The notes: generated by a model from the sequence alone, not told the origin. A DNA stretch of 64,000 nucleotides from Parvularcula sp. BBD 1991-13 (GCA_001657385.1 LYSZ01000009.1:1-64000), one strand, 5' to 3'; positions 26,291-36,124 are shown, counted from the stretch's first letter. A program made the numbers and translations.

Positions 26291-27439
26291 ATGCGACTGA
26301 ATGCGGGCGAAACGGCGCGACCGATCAAGACGTTATTTTGGAAAAAAGCCCGGCGCCGCGCCGCCGGCGCCGGGCCTTTGATGCTGTGCGCTATGCTGTG
26401 CGCGGCCCTGCTGGCGCCGGCGGCCCACGCCCAGAACCGCACCGACGATCCTCAACTCAGCCCGATGCTGTTCGGCGAAACCGAAAAGGAACGCCGCGAC
26501 AAGATCCGCCAGAACCGCAAGGACGAGCTTGAAGCGATCGAGATCTCCCGCGAGCAGCAGCGCGATGCGCGCCAGATCGACGACCCCTCGACCCGGCCGC
26601 TTCTGTTCGGCCCGCCCGTCGGGGAAAACGAGGAAGATCTCAGCAACGACGCCTGGCGCATCTCCCTCGGAGAGAACGACGGCGAGCCGGGTTTCTTCGG
26701 CGTCCTGACCTTTCTCACGCCGGACGCGACCAATCTCAGCGTCGGCGTCGGTCCCGAATACGAGCCCGATTATTTCGGCTCGGACGATTACGAGTTCAAC
26801 GCCGATCCCCAGGTGTTCGTGAAGTTCCGCAACTTCCTCTTTCTCGACGATGACGGCGCCAGCTTCGGCCTGCTCGGCTTTTCCCGCTTCCGCGTCGGTC
26901 CGACGATCCGCATTCGCGGCCGCCGCGACCAGGACGAAAACCCGGCCCTGTTCGGTCTCGGCGATGTGGGCACGACCTTTGAATTCGGCGGCTTCGTCGC
27001 CACGACCTTCCTCGACCGCTTCGCGATCAACGCCAAGGCGCGCCACGGGCTGAAGACCGGCCACCGGGGCACCGTGGTCGAAGGCAACTTCACCGCGCTT
27101 TTGTTCCGCGCGGGCCCGGTGTCGATGTCGAGCAGCGCGCAGGCGACCTGGGTCGGCAACCGCTATGCGGACGCCTATTTCTCGGTGACGCCGGAACAGT
27201 CGGCCCGCTCCCGCGGCGTGCTCGACGTTTACGACGCCGACGCAGGCTTTCAGGACATCGGCGGCAGCGTGAACCTCTATATCAATATCGGCGATCGCTG
27301 GTCGCTCAATCCGTATGCGACATACGATTACATTTTCGACGACTACGCCCAGACGCCGATCATTCGCGAGTTTGGCGACCGCAACCAGTTTCGCGTCGGC
27401 TTTCACATCATGCGCGAGTTCACCTTCGGCGCGCGATAG
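26291..27439 (+). CDS. MipA/OmpV family outer-membrane protein
   Basis: A 382-residue exported protein with signal peptide ending 'AAHAQ' and an extended charged linker (about residues 50-120, with 'KERRDKIRQNRKDELEAIE'). A MipA/OmpV beta-barrel follows, beginning 'LSVGVGPEYEPDYFGSDDY' and containing 'GNRYADAYFSVTPEQSARS' and 'LNPYATYDYIFDDYAQTPI'. It ends 'FRVGFHIMREFTFGAR', with aromatic alternation typical of barrel strands. The family includes the MltA-interacting scaffold MipA; many members are uncharacterised. The linker is longer than usual. Confidence 0.9.
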   Translation: MRLNAGETARPIKTLFWKKARRRAAGAGPLMLCAMLCAALLAPAAHAQNRTDDPQLSPMLFGETEKERRDKIRQNRKDELEAIEISREQQRDARQIDDPSTRPLLFGPPVGENEEDLSNDAWRISLGENDGEPGFFGVLTFLTPDATNLSVGVGPEYEPDYFGSDDYEFNADPQVFVKFRNFLFLDDDGASFGLLGFSRFRVGPTIRIRGRRDQDENPALFGLGDVGTTFEFGGFVATTFLDRFAINAKARHGLKTGHRGTVVEGNFTALLFRAGPVSMSSSAQATWVGNRYADAYFSVTPEQSARSRGVLDVYDADAGFQDIGGSVNLYINIGDRWSLNPYATYDYIFDDYAQTPIIREFGDRNQFRVGFHIMREFTFGAR

Positions 27440-27492
27440 GAGACGGCGCTATCCGTTTGTCTCTCACTGATATCCCGCAAGACCGGACAACC

Positions 27493-27526
27493 AAAAAAAT
27501 CGCCCCCCGACAGCGCGGCGGGCGAT
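27493..27526 (-). terminator. Intrinsic terminator for the methyltransferase gene
   Basis: On the minus strand, ATCGCCC (27526-27520) pairs with GGGCGAT (27505-27499), a 7-bp stem followed by a T tract (T7 including the last stem base). A second GC-rich hairpin, CCCGCGCC/GGCGCGGG at 27538-27557, lies just upstream. Confidence 0.82.
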
Positions 27527-27574
27527 GATTGTCCTCACCCGCGCCAGGCGGCGCGGGCGGAAAGCAAAAAAGGC

Positions 27575-28498
27575 TTATTCCGGCTTGCGGAAAAGCAGCG
27601 TCATCCGGTCGGACTCGCCGATCGCCATCATGGCGTCGCGGCGTTCGGGGTCGTCTTCGCTGTCGCCGAGGCTCGGCGGCAGCCGCCAGACGAAGTCGTC
27701 TTCCGTGGGCTGATCGTCAGGGTTGGCGTTGATCTCGCTCGTGTCCGCCAGTTCGAAGCCGGCCGCCTCGATCGCCTCGATCACCCGGCTCTGCTTCAGA
27801 TAGCCGTTCGATCCGTCGGCCCAGGCGTCGGCGTTGTCCTCCGGCGCGCGATGCTGGATGACGCCGAGAAGGCCGCCCGGCTTCAGCACGGCGTTCATGT
27901 CGGCGAGAGCCTCCGAAAGATGCGCGCCCTCGTCTTCAAACCGGTGCAGATTGTGCAGCGCCCGAACCATCAGCGCGGCGTCGGCGACGCCTTCCATGTC
28001 CGCGGGCAGCTCGCCGAACTGGAACGCGGCGAAACCGGCGTCGCCCTCGTCGCGGCCGCTTTCCATGTCGGCGACCCAGGTCTCGGTCCATGTTCTTTTG
28101 CCGTCGACGAATTCCGGCGTCGCGAAACCGCCGAAGCGCGGCCACATGTCGATAGCGTAATCCGCGCCGATCACCTTGCCGTCCGCCCCCAGATAATCGG
28201 AGAGGATGCCGGCGTACCACACCTTGCCCGGCAGGGTGTCGACCACGGTCATGCCCGGCTCAATTCCGAAAAAGGCGAGGGTTTCGGCGGGATGGCGGTA
28301 CTGATAGCGCGCCTTGGCGTCGTCCGGTTGCGCGTCGAGTACGGCCTGAAGACGTCCGGCGCTGTCCGGCGCGGAAGCTGTCTCCTCTTGCGCCGAGGCG
28401 GCGTCGTCTCCGGCCTCGACGGGCTCGTCAGCGCCGCAGGCGGCGAGGACGAGCGCGCTGGCGCCGATAAAGAGTGATCTGAAAAAAGGGTTCGTCAT
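27575..28498 (-). CDS. Secreted lipoprotein with class I methyltransferase fold
   Basis: A 307-residue protein with signal peptide and lipobox 'LAAC', then a class I SAM-methyltransferase-like domain ('EPGMTVVDTLPGKVWYAGI' in the position of motif I, 'LKPGGLLGVIQHRA' as the post-motif). Periplasmic methyltransferase-like proteins are known as an uncharacterised group in proteobacteria; SAM is not expected outside the cytoplasm, so the fold may serve another job. The start at 28498 has an excellent GGAGGG site. A strong intrinsic terminator follows. It is probably outside the pnt unit, which ends 58 bp upstream. Confidence 0.8.
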   Translation of the reverse strand: MTNPFFRSLFIGASALVLAACGADEPVEAGDDAASAQEETASAPDSAGRLQAVLDAQPDDAKARYQYRHPAETLAFFGIEPGMTVVDTLPGKVWYAGILSDYLGADGKVIGADYAIDMWPRFGGFATPEFVDGKRTWTETWVADMESGRDEGDAGFAAFQFGELPADMEGVADAALMVRALHNLHRFEDEGAHLSEALADMNAVLKPGGLLGVIQHRAPEDNADAWADGSNGYLKQSRVIEAIEAAGFELADTSEINANPDDQPTEDDFVWRLPPSLGDSEDDPERRDAMMAIGESDRMTLLFRKPE

Positions 28499-28555
28499 GC
28501 GGATTTCCCTCCGGTTGCGCATGGATCGTCGCCGTACGCATACTCTCTTCGGCGA

Positions 28556-29956
28556 TTAAAGAGACTTTACAATCTCCTCACACATTTTCTTAGCATCGGA
28601 AAATAACATCATTGTGTTGTCGCGGAAGAACAATTCGTTCTGCACGCCGGCGTAGCCGCTGGCCATGCCGCGCTTGACGAACAGGACCGTGCCGGCGTTC
28701 TCCACGTCGAGGATCGGCATGCCGTAGATCGGCGAGGCCTTGTCGGTCTTCGCCGCCGGGTTGGTGACGTCGTTGGCGCCGATCACGAAGGCGACGTCGG
28801 CGGTGCGGAATTCGGAGTTGATGTCCTCAAGCTCGAACACCTCGTCATAGGGCACCTGCGCCTCGGCGAGGAGGACGTTCATGTGGCCCGGCATCCGGCC
28901 CGCCACCGGGTGAATGGCGTATTTCACCTCGACGCCCTCGGCTTTCAGCTTGTCCGCCATCTCCTTCAGGGCGTGCTGGGCCTGCGCAACGGCCATACCG
29001 TAGCCAGGCACGATGATGACCTTGTTGGCGTTTTTCATCACGAAAGCGGCGTCGTCCGCGGACCCCTGCTTGACCGGACGCTCCTCCACGCCGCCGGCGC
29101 CGGCGGCCGCATCCTCGCCGCCGAAGCCGCCGAGAATGACCGAGATGAACGAGCGGTTCATGCCCTTGCACATGATATAGGAGAGGATCGCGCCGGAAGA
29201 GCCGACCAGCGCGCCGGTGATGATCAGCGCCATGTTCTCCAGCGTGAAGCCGATGCCCGCCGCCGCCCAGCCGGAATAGGAGTTGAGCATCGAGACGACC
29301 ACCGGCATGTCGGCCCCGCCGATCGGGATGATGATGAGGAAGCCGATGACGAAGGCCGCGACGGTCAGGAGCAGGAACGTCGTCGTCGATTGCTCCCCGG
29401 TCATCAGGAGGCCGATCATCAACAGGATCGCAAGGCCGATCGCCAGATTGACGATATGCCGCGCCGGCAGAATGATCGGCTTGCCGGACATGTTGCCGTT
29501 CAGCTTGGCGAAGGCGATGACGGACCCGGAAAAGGTGATCGCGCCGATGGCCGCGCCGAGGGACATCTCCAGCATGGAGACGGACTTGATCGCGCCGGGA
29601 TCGCCGACCCCGAACGCGCGCGGCGCGAGAAACGCCGCCCAGGCGATGAAGACGGCGGCGAGGCCGACCAGGCTGTGGAAGGCGGCGACGAGCTGCGGCA
29701 TCGCCGTCATCGGAATGCGCCGGGCGATCATCGCGCCCGGAACCGCGCCCGCGCCAATGGCGATCGCGATCAGGAGATAGTTGCCGAGGCTTTTCGCTTC
29801 CAGCACGAACAAGGTCGTCAGAACGGCGATGAACATGCCGATGACGCCGAAGCGGTTGCCCGCGCGCGAGGTCTCCGGCGAGGACAAGCCCCTCAGCGCC
29901 AGGATGAACAGGATGCCGGAAACGACATAGAGGAGAGCGGGTAAATTATGAGCCAT
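28556..29956 (-). CDS. pntB: NAD(P) transhydrogenase subunit beta
   Basis: A 466-residue PntB. It has about nine membrane helices, then the NADP-binding dIII domain with 'VIIVPGYGMAVAQAQHAL' and 'VIGANDVTNPAAKTDKASP', both diagnostic. With PntAA and PntAB it couples inward proton flow to hydride transfer from NADH to NADP. The start has GGAGG. It follows pntAB by 9 bp and is the last gene of the three-gene set, typical of alphaproteobacteria. Confidence 0.97.
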   Translation of the reverse strand: MAHNLPALLYVVSGILFILALRGLSSPETSRAGNRFGVIGMFIAVLTTLFVLEAKSLGNYLLIAIAIGAGAVPGAMIARRIPMTAMPQLVAAFHSLVGLAAVFIAWAAFLAPRAFGVGDPGAIKSVSMLEMSLGAAIGAITFSGSVIAFAKLNGNMSGKPIILPARHIVNLAIGLAILLMIGLLMTGEQSTTTFLLLTVAAFVIGFLIIIPIGGADMPVVVSMLNSYSGWAAAGIGFTLENMALIITGALVGSSGAILSYIMCKGMNRSFISVILGGFGGEDAAAGAGGVEERPVKQGSADDAAFVMKNANKVIIVPGYGMAVAQAQHALKEMADKLKAEGVEVKYAIHPVAGRMPGHMNVLLAEAQVPYDEVFELEDINSEFRTADVAFVIGANDVTNPAAKTDKASPIYGMPILDVENAGTVLFVKRGMASGYAGVQNELFFRDNTMMLFSDAKKMCEEIVKSL

Positions 29957-29965
29957 ATCCGCCTC

Positions 29966-30445
29966 CTACCGTTCTTTTTTCTTGTACATGGCGAGCATTC
30001 GCTGGGTTACGAGAAAGCCCCCGAAAATGTTGACGCTGGCCAGCGCCACCCCGGCGAAGCCAAGCGCCTTTGGCCAGAACCCGGCGGCGCTGACCGTCAA
30101 ATCCGCGCCGAGGGCGATCAGGGCGCCGACGACCACCACTGACGAGATGGCGTTGGTGACCGACATCAGCGGCGTGTGCAGCGCCGGCGTCACCGACCAG
30201 ACGACGTAATAGCCGACGAAGATCGCCAGCACGAAAATGGTGATGAGAAAGACGAAATCCGAAATCGGGCTCGCCGCCGCGATGACCGCGAGCTGGTCGG
30301 CGATGGTGCGCGCCTGCTCCGCCGCCGCCGCCGCGGATTCCGCGTTGGTGGTGGCGTTCGCCGCCGCGGCCTCGGCGGCCTTGGCCGCCTCCTCCGCCGT
30401 CCTGGCGGCCTGTTCTATCGCGTCTCTGTTCTCCTGTGCGGCCAT
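29966..30445 (-). CDS. pntAB: NAD(P) transhydrogenase subunit alpha, part 2
   Basis: A 159-residue membrane subunit carrying the dII helices of the alpha chain ('[19 protein letters not shown]', '[19 protein letters not shown]', '[19 protein letters not shown]'). The N-terminal 55 residues are an Ala/Glu-rich helix ('[19 protein letters not shown]') that is longer than in most homologues and could be a coiled coil docking to PntAA. ATG 30445 is chosen behind AAGGAGCGG. It sits between pntAA and pntB. Confidence 0.95.
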   Translation of the reverse strand: MAAQENRDAIEQAARTAEEAAKAAEAAAANATTNAESAAAAAEQARTIADQLAVIAAASPISDFVFLITIFVLAIFVGYYVVWSVTPALHTPLMSVTNAISSVVVVGALIALGADLTVSAAGFWPKALGFAGVALASVNIFGGFLVTQRMLAMYKKKER

Positions 30446-30492
30446 GGGCCCGCTCCTTAGCAACTGGGTTAAGGCAAGACTTGAGGTTCGAA

Positions 30493-31791
30493 CTAGTTCT
30501 TGGCGTCGGCGCCGGCGTTATCCTCCACCGGGGCGGCGCCGTCCGCGCCCGGCTCGACGTGCGCATCGGCGTTCGCGGCGGGGGCCGCCTCGGGGGCTTC
30601 GGTCTCCGCGCCGGGCTCGTCCGCCGGCGCCGCCTCCACGGGCCGGGGCGCGTCGGGGGCGCTCTCGGCGAAAGCGGGGTGAACGACCGCGCCGTCTCGG
30701 GTCAGCGCCACGCCCTTGATGATCTCGTCCTCCCAGTCGACGACGAAATCGTTCTTCTCCTTGTCGTAGAAGGTCGACACGAAGGTATAGAGGTTGCGCG
30801 CGTAAAGGGTGGAGGCGTCCGCGGCGAGCCGGCCCGGCACGTTCATGAAGCCGATGATCGTCACCCCGCCGGTCTCGATCGCCTCGCCGGGACGGGTCAG
30901 CGCCGCGTTGCCGCCCTGCTCGGCCGCCAGATCGACGATGACCGACCCGGCCTTCATCCCGGCGATCATGTCCTCGGTCAGGAGTTTCGGCGCCGGACGT
31001 CCGGGGATCAGCGCGGTGGTGATGACGATATCCTGTTTCGCCACATGCTCGGCGACGAACTCGGCCTGACGTTTCTGGAAGTCCTCAGACATCTCCTTGG
31101 CGTAACCGCCTTCGGTTTCGGCCTCTTTCATCGCCTCTTCGTCCACGGTGACGAAGGTCGCGCCGAGGCTTTCCACCTGCTCTTTCGCGGCGAAGCGCAC
31201 GTCGGTCGCGGAGACGACGGCGCCGAGACGGCGCGCCGTGGCGATCGCCTGGAGCCCCGCGACGCCGGCGCCCATGACGAAAACCTTGGCCGGGGCGATG
31301 GTGCCCGCCGCGGTCATCATCATCGGCAGGGCGCGGCCGTAATAGGCCGCCGCGTCGATCACCGCCTTGTAGCCGGCGAGGTTCGACTGGGACGACAGAA
31401 CGTCCATCGACTGCGCGCGGGTGATGCGCGGCATGAAATCCATAGCCATGGCGTCGATGCCGAGGCGGGCGTAGGCGGCGACCGAGTCCGGATCGCCGTA
31501 GGGCGAAAGAATCGCGGCCAGTTTGGTCCCGCGGCCGAGAACGCGCAGTTCCTCGGTGCCGGGACGCGCCACCTTCAGCACCAGATCGGCGCCCTGGGCG
31601 GCGTCCGCCGCGGACGGACTGATCCGGCCGCCGGCCTCGGCGTAAGCGGCGTCGGCAAAGCGCGCATGCTCGCCGGCGCCGCTCTGAACCACGACTTCCG
31701 CGCCCAGCGCGACGAACTTCTTGACCGTTTCCGGCGAGGCGGCGACCCGGGTTTCGCCGGCCCGTGTTTCCTTCAGAACCGCGATTTTCAT
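30493..31791 (-). CDS. pntAA: NAD(P) transhydrogenase subunit alpha, part 1
   Basis: A 432-residue soluble NAD-binding dI subunit of the transhydrogenase. The start '[20 protein letters not shown]' and the region '[19 protein letters not shown]' (Rossmann NAD site near residue 175) are characteristic of the alanine dehydrogenase/PntA fold. The C-terminal 60 residues form an Ala/Pro/Glu-rich tail ('[19 protein letters not shown]') that is probably disordered. Ribosome-binding site GGAGG. It is downstream of the aa3 oxidase subunit IV gene, a common association. Confidence 0.96.
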   Translation of the reverse strand: MKIAVLKETRAGETRVAASPETVKKFVALGAEVVVQSGAGEHARFADAAYAEAGGRISPSAADAAQGADLVLKVARPGTEELRVLGRGTKLAAILSPYGDPDSVAAYARLGIDAMAMDFMPRITRAQSMDVLSSQSNLAGYKAVIDAAAYYGRALPMMMTAAGTIAPAKVFVMGAGVAGLQAIATARRLGAVVSATDVRFAAKEQVESLGATFVTVDEEAMKEAETEGGYAKEMSEDFQKRQAEFVAEHVAKQDIVITTALIPGRPAPKLLTEDMIAGMKAGSVIVDLAAEQGGNAALTRPGEAIETGGVTIIGFMNVPGRLAADASTLYARNLYTFVSTFYDKEKNDFVVDWEDEIIKGVALTRDGAVVHPAFAESAPDAPRPVEAAPADEPGAETEAPEAAPAANADAHVEPGADGAAPVEDNAGADAKN

Positions 31792-31848
31792 GGCAGCCTC
31801 CGCTTTGCGCGAACGCCGGCGCCGACCGACCTCGACGCGCAGACGAAC

Positions 31849-32073
31849 CTAGTGAGAGAAAAAGAACTTAACGATTAAGAAAACGAAAACATAAACGGCG
31901 ACGCCCGCGAACAACGCCATCCAGAACCCGTTCGCCAGCACCAGATTGGTGAAAAACATCGTCAGCGCCAGCGAAAACGGCACCCCGAACTCGGCGCCCG
32001 CCTTCATAACGGCTTCATAGGCCTTGCGATGATCTTCCGCATCTTGAGCGCGTTGCAGCGTTTCGTCCGTCAT
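31849..32073 (-). CDS. aa3-type cytochrome c oxidase subunit IV-like small protein
   Basis: A 74-residue protein with one or two C-terminal membrane segments ('VPFSLALTMFFTNLVLANG', then 'MALFAGVAVYVFVFLIVKF') and an N-terminal 'DHRKAYEAVMKAG', matching the small bacterial aa3 oxidase subunit IV family that is often annotated just upstream of pntAA. ATG 32073 is preferred over 32088. It may associate with the oxidase; no other oxidase gene is in the window. Confidence 0.78.
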   Translation of the reverse strand: MTDETLQRAQDAEDHRKAYEAVMKAGAEFGVPFSLALTMFFTNLVLANGFWMALFAGVAVYVFVFLIVKFFFSH

Positions 32074-32149
32074 GTGAATTAACCCCATGTTTTGCAGTGT
32101 TTTTGTAGGATTTTTGCCGGTTCGGCAAGGGTTCCGGCTGCGAAACTTT

Positions 32150-33187
32150 CTAAACCCCGAAGCGAACGGGCCAGCACGACAGCAATGTGCGCAACACGGC
32201 CACGAACGCCAACGGCTGATCCATCATCAAATGGTGGTAAGCGTCTGGAATAACGACGAAAGGCGAGCGGCCCGCCGCCTGCTCGCGCAGATGTTTCATG
32301 CCGTCGCCGGCGGCGAACAGCGACTTTTCGCCATAGACGAAGGCGAGCGGGCAGCGCGCCGCGCGCAACAGATCCCGCTGGAAATTGATGTCGAAATTGG
32401 CGCCCTTGAGCGGATCGAACTTCCACGTCCAGCCTTCCTCGCCCGACCCGTCCTGCATCGGCGCCCGGCGCAGGCCCTCCCGCGCAATGTAGTCGATCAG
32501 GTAGAGATGCTCCGCCGGCTGGTTCGGCAACAGGCGAAACCGCGTAATCGGCTCCTCCATGGAGGCGTACACCCGCGCCCAGCGCTCCGGCTCGCCGGCG
32601 TCCGGGTTCGCCTTGATGATGGTGTAGCCCTCGTCCGGGTCGGGAACGCCCAGGGGACTGTCCACGACGACCGACCCGCCGAGGCGTTCGCCCTCCCGCT
32701 CGACCGCGGCCAGCGTCACCCACCCGCCGAAGCTGTGCCCGACGACGATGGGCCGGCCGCGGGTTGCAAGGCCGGCCTTGTCGATGACGGCGAACAGCTC
32801 GTCCACCAGCAAATCCAGGGAATAGCGGTCGCGCCAGTCGGAATCGCCCATCCCCGACAGGTCGAGCGCCGCGACCCGGCGATCCTCGGCGAAAAACGGG
32901 GCGAACGGCCGCCACCAGTTGCGATGGGCGCGCCCGCCATGCACGAACAGAAGGCCGCGGCCCCCCTCCTCGCCCCAGGCCGAAAAGCGGATGCGCGCGC
33001 CGCGAACCTCGACCGCGCCCTCTTCGGAAGGCGTCGCGATCGCCTTCTCGAACCATTCCGGCGCCGGCGGCTTGCGCCCGCCCAGCGCCGCCAGGGGGCG
33101 AATATGCTCCCGTTTCTTCCCGCCGGTCTTCCCGCTGTCGTCCTTGTCGTCGGCCACGGCCCGTTTCCGCCTTTCGTAACGCGCCAT
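32150..33187 (-). CDS. Alpha/beta hydrolase
   Basis: A 345-residue alpha/beta-hydrolase-fold enzyme. 'LLFVHGGRAHRNWW' gives the oxyanion region, the nucleophile Ser is in 'VGHSFGG' (GxSxG, near residue 150), 'PLAFVYGEKS' carries a possible acid, and 'DAYHHLMMDQP' provides the catalytic His. The N-terminal 25 residues are charged and cytoplasmic. ATG 33187 is chosen; an upstream in-frame extension to 33292 is basic and not conserved in character. Substrate unknown. It is head to head with the sigma-54 activator, separated by 216 bp. Confidence 0.85.
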   Translation of the reverse strand: MARYERRKRAVADDKDDSGKTGGKKREHIRPLAALGGRKPPAPEWFEKAIATPSEEGAVEVRGARIRFSAWGEEGGRGLLFVHGGRAHRNWWRPFAPFFAEDRRVAALDLSGMGDSDWRDRYSLDLLVDELFAVIDKAGLATRGRPIVVGHSFGGWVTLAAVEREGERLGGSVVVDSPLGVPDPDEGYTIIKANPDAGEPERWARVYASMEEPITRFRLLPNQPAEHLYLIDYIAREGLRRAPMQDGSGEEGWTWKFDPLKGANFDINFQRDLLRAARCPLAFVYGEKSLFAAGDGMKHLREQAAGRSPFVVIPDAYHHLMMDQPLAFVAVLRTLLSCWPVRFGV

Positions 33188-33261
33188 GTGATAGCGCAGC
33201 TTCCAGCGTCGGCAAAGCCCGGTTTTGCTTAACGGCCGGCGCAGAAAACCTGATCCAAAGC

Positions 33262-33276
33262 TTAACGAACAACTAA
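33262..33276. promoter_or_regulatory. CtrA-like site TTAA-N7-CTAA
   Basis: TTAA at 33262-33265, seven bases, then CTAA at 33273-33276: one mismatch from the CtrA consensus TTAA-N7-TTAA. It lies in the divergent promoter region of the hydrolase and the sigma-54 activator. Such half-matches occur by chance, so this is a candidate only. Confidence 0.35.
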
Positions 33277-33403
33277 TTCGCAGACCGATCATCCATCGGC
33301 GAGCCGAAACCCGTGTCGGAATGAAACGGGTTTAAACTCATCTTTACCGACGCGCGCCATGATCGCGGACGATTTCAGGAACAGGAACAAAGGCCCGCGC
33401 CCC

Positions 33404-34924
33404 ATGGCGAACACGATTTTGATCGTTGACGACGACCCGACCCAACGCCGCCTGATGCGCGCGGTGTGCGAACGCGGCGGCTATCCGGTGTTGCAGGCGG
33501 ACAGCGGCGAGAGCGCCCTGTCGCTGCTGCACAGCGCGCAGGGGCGCGATGTCGGCCTGATGATGCTCGATCTGCGCATGCCGGGCCTCGGCGGCATGGA
33601 GACCCTGAAACGGGCGAAGTCCTTCCGCGAAGACCTGCCCGTCATTGTACTGACGGCCCAGGGCGGCATCGACACCGTCGTCGAGGCGATGCAGGGCGGC
33701 GCGGCGGATTTCTTCGTCAAGCCCGCCTCGCCGGAACGGGTCATGGTCTCGATCAACAACGCGCTCAACATCTCGACCCTGAAAGGCGAGGTCTCGCGGC
33801 TGAAACGCAAGGCCGACGGCGCCATGGGCTTCAAGGACCTGATCGGCGACAGCGCGGCGCTGGCCCATGTCGCGCGCCTCGGCGAGCGCGCCGCCACATC
33901 GAACATCCCGATCCTGATCACCGGCGAGTCCGGCGCCGGCAAGGAAGTCATCGCCCGCGCCATTCAGGGCTCGTCGGAACGCGCGGGGCGGCCGTTCATT
34001 ACGGTCAATTGCGGCGCGATTCCGGAAAACCTGGTCGAAAGCATTCTTTTCGGCCACGAAAAAGGCGCCTTCACCGGCGCCAATGCAAAGCATATCGGCA
34101 AATTTCAGGAGGCGGACGGCGGCACCATCTTTCTCGACGAGGTCGGCGAACTGCCCCTCGACATGCAGGTGAAGCTGCTCCGGGTGCTGCAGGAAAGCGA
34201 GGTCGACCCGGTCGGCGCGAAGCGGCCCGTCAAGGTCGACGTGCGCGTGATTTCCGCGACCAACCGCAATCTCGCCGCAGAGGTCAAGAAAGGCTCCTTC
34301 CGCGAGGATCTCTTCTATCGCCTCAACGTCTTCCCGATCGAGGCGCCGGCCCTGCGCGACCGGCCGGAAGACATCCCCGCCCTGATCGATCACTTCATCC
34401 GCCGTTACAACGCCGAGGAGCGGCGCGACGTGCGCGGCGTCCGCCACGAAGTGCTGGAAGTCCTCAAGCGCCATCCCTGGCCCGGCAATGTGCGCCAGCT
34501 TGAAAACGCCGTGTTCCGCGCCGTTGTCCTCGCGGAGAGTATTTATCTGTCTGCGGAAGATTTTCCCTTTCTCGCCGAGGAGTTCAAGGCCGCCGGCATC
34601 GAGGCGGGCCCGCCCATGGCGGCGCCGCCGGCGGCGGCCGCGGGTCCGACGCAGATCGACGCGCCCGCGGGCGCGCCTGCGCGTCAATCGGCGACGGCCG
34701 GATCCGGCGACGCCGAAAACGACGCTGACGATAATCCGCTGGCGGTGTTCGACCGCGAAGGGCACCTGCGCTCAATGCAGGAGATCGAAAAGGACCTGAT
34801 CCAGCTCGCGATCGAAACCTATGGCGGGAAAATGTCGGAAGTGGCGCGCCGCCTCGGCATGGGCCGGTCGACCTTGTACCGCAAGCTGCGCGAGCACGAT
34901 CTGGAGATCAAGCGGGCGAGCTGA
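33404..34924 (+). CDS. Sigma-54-dependent response regulator (NtrC family)
   Basis: A 506-residue response regulator. The receiver domain is at residues 1-125 with the phospho-acceptor Asp in '[10 protein letters not shown]' and Lys in 'FFVKPAS'. A sigma-54-interaction AAA+ domain follows with Walker A 'GESGAGKE', the GAFTGA loop ('[10 protein letters not shown]', near residue 221), Walker B '[11 protein letters not shown]' and '[10 protein letters not shown]'. After a Pro/Ala-rich linker comes a Fis-type HTH '[19 protein letters not shown]'. It activates sigma-54 promoters when phosphorylated. The cognate kinase is not in the window. ATG 33404 is chosen; an ATG at 33359 would add 15 residues. 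Confidence 0.93.
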   Translation: MANTILIVDDDPTQRRLMRAVCERGGYPVLQADSGESALSLLHSAQGRDVGLMMLDLRMPGLGGMETLKRAKSFREDLPVIVLTAQGGIDTVVEAMQGGAADFFVKPASPERVMVSINNALNISTLKGEVSRLKRKADGAMGFKDLIGDSAALAHVARLGERAATSNIPILITGESGAGKEVIARAIQGSSERAGRPFITVNCGAIPENLVESILFGHEKGAFTGANAKHIGKFQEADGGTIFLDEVGELPLDMQVKLLRVLQESEVDPVGAKRPVKVDVRVISATNRNLAAEVKKGSFREDLFYRLNVFPIEAPALRDRPEDIPALIDHFIRRYNAEERRDVRGVRHEVLEVLKRHPWPGNVRQLENAVFRAVVLAESIYLSAEDFPFLAEEFKAAGIEAGPPMAAPPAAAAGPTQIDAPAGAPARQSATAGSGDAENDADDNPLAVFDREGHLRSMQEIEKDLIQLAIETYGGKMSEVARRLGMGRSTLYRKLREHDLEIKRAS

Positions 34925-34947
34925 GCGCGCCGCGCGCGCGGCGCGGC

Positions 34948-35214
34948 TTATGCGTCGCCGAGGGCGGCGAGGTAGAGTTCCAGAAGGGCTTCCTGCTCCT
35001 GGCGGTCGGCGCGGTCCATCTTCCGGATGCGAATGACCTGGCGAAGGATCTTGGAGTCGTATCCCTCTCCCTTCGCCTCGGCGTAGACTTCCTTTTGATC
35101 GGCCATGATCGCGGCCTTTTCCTCCTCAAGGCGCTCGATGCGCTCGATGAAGGATCTCAGACGGTCCGCCGCCACCGTGCTTGCGCCATCCACATTCGCC
35201 GATCCGTCCGCCAC
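34948..35214 (-). CDS. gapR: Nucleoid-associated protein GapR (DUF2312)
   Basis: An 88-residue GapR. The core '[19 protein letters not shown]' and '[19 protein letters not shown]' matches the family along its length. In Caulobacter GapR encircles overtwisted AT-rich DNA and supports topoisomerases at replication forks and behind genes. The N-terminal 15 residues are variable. It uses a GTG start at 35214 with GGAGAG upstream. Its stop is 23 bp from the convergent sigma-54 activator. Confidence 0.93.
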   Translation of the reverse strand: MADGSANVDGASTVAADRLRSFIERIERLEEEKAAIMADQKEVYAEAKGEGYDSKILRQVIRIRKMDRADRQEQEALLELYLAALGDA

Positions 35215-35525
35215 GTCGTCTCTCCGTCGCTAATAAGGGCCGTTCCCGAAACTGGCCGTTCCATTGCGTTACCAGCCCAACGTCAACCGCCCAACGTCAA
35301 CCGCCCGGCATCACCCGTCCATTGAATCGATCGACGCCGTCGGGCGGGTCGAAAAATTCTGCATGCGGAAGACCGGACCGTAGGACCAAGGCTGAATTGA
35401 TAGAAAACGCCGGGACGGTAAGGCAAGCCCGCCCCGGCGACAAGCGCCGTTCTGGGGAAAACTAAATGGCTTGACCGGGAGCAGGGACCGGCGGCGGGAT
35501 CAGGCGGACGATCGCGGACGGCGCG
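35215..35525. other. 311-bp intergenic region upstream of gapR
   Basis: No credible gene. It contains the perfect 14-nt repeat noted separately and a GC-rich dyad (CGCCGGG near 35411 and CCCCGGCG near 35431) without a T tract. On the minus strand the repeat unit reads TTGACG, so it may include a -35 region for gapR. Confidence 0.55.
35276..35303. repeat. Perfect 14-nt tandem repeat upstream of gapR
   Basis: CCCAACGTCAACCG occurs twice head to tail at 35276-35289 and 35290-35303. Read on the minus strand each copy contains CGGTTGACG, resembling a -35 box, so the duplication may duplicate a promoter element. Confidence 0.85.
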
Positions 35526-36071
35526 TCAGATTTCCTGACCGTCCAGTTCGCGGCGCAGGGCGCGGGCGCGCTGGATGGCGCGCTCATCATGGGGGTTCCA
35601 CTCCAGCACCTTCTGGTACATCTCGTAGGCGTCGCGCTTTTCATCGGCCGCCTGCAGGACGCCCGCCAGCATCATCCGCACTTCGAAGTGACGCGGCTCA
35701 AGCTCAAGCGCGCGGGAGAAATCCTCCATCGCCCCCCGCCGCTCCTCCTGGGCGAGACGCACCGAGCCGCGCAGGGCGTAGCCTTGCGCGAAGTTCGGCG
35801 CCAGCCCGACCACGTGATCGAGCAATGCGGACGCCAGCCCCAACTCGCCGATGTCGATGCTGGCTTCGGCGCGGCCGTAGAGAAGATCGACCGTGTCGCT
35901 GGACGAGTCGGACCAGATTTCGACGATGCGCTGAACGTTTTCATCGGCGCTGACGGCGTCGCCGACCCGAAGCTCTTCGAACAGCATGTCGAGGCGCGGG
36001 TCCGTCTGATCCGCCGCAGCCGGGGCGGCGAAGGCCGCGAACAGGGATATCGCGCAAAACAACAATCGCAT
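35526..36071 (-). CDS. Exported tetratricopeptide-repeat protein
   Basis: A 181-residue periplasmic TPR protein. The signal peptide is 'RLLFCAISLFAAFAAPAAA', followed by about three TPR units ('LLYGRAEASIDIGELGLAS', 'GYALRGSVRLAQEERRGAM', 'VRMMLAGVLQAADEKRDAY'). The start at 36071 is chosen because the signal peptide begins there. TPRs mediate protein contacts; partners are unknown. It is followed by no same-strand gene within 300 bp and preceded by rpmJ, 53 bp away. Confidence 0.82.
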   Translation of the reverse strand: MRLLFCAISLFAAFAAPAAADQTDPRLDMLFEELRVGDAVSADENVQRIVEIWSDSSSDTVDLLYGRAEASIDIGELGLASALLDHVVGLAPNFAQGYALRGSVRLAQEERRGAMEDFSRALELEPRHFEVRMMLAGVLQAADEKRDAYEMYQKVLEWNPHDERAIQRARALRRELDGQEI

Positions 36072-36124
36072 ATGCGAAAGCGTATCGCGTAAAACGTTAA
36101 AAACCAAGGAAGAAAAGAGAGCCG

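Noticed and set aside
35404-35460. Possible tRNA or small RNA in the gapR upstream region
   Set aside because: A GC-rich dyad is present, but no cloverleaf, anticodon arm or T tract could be built.
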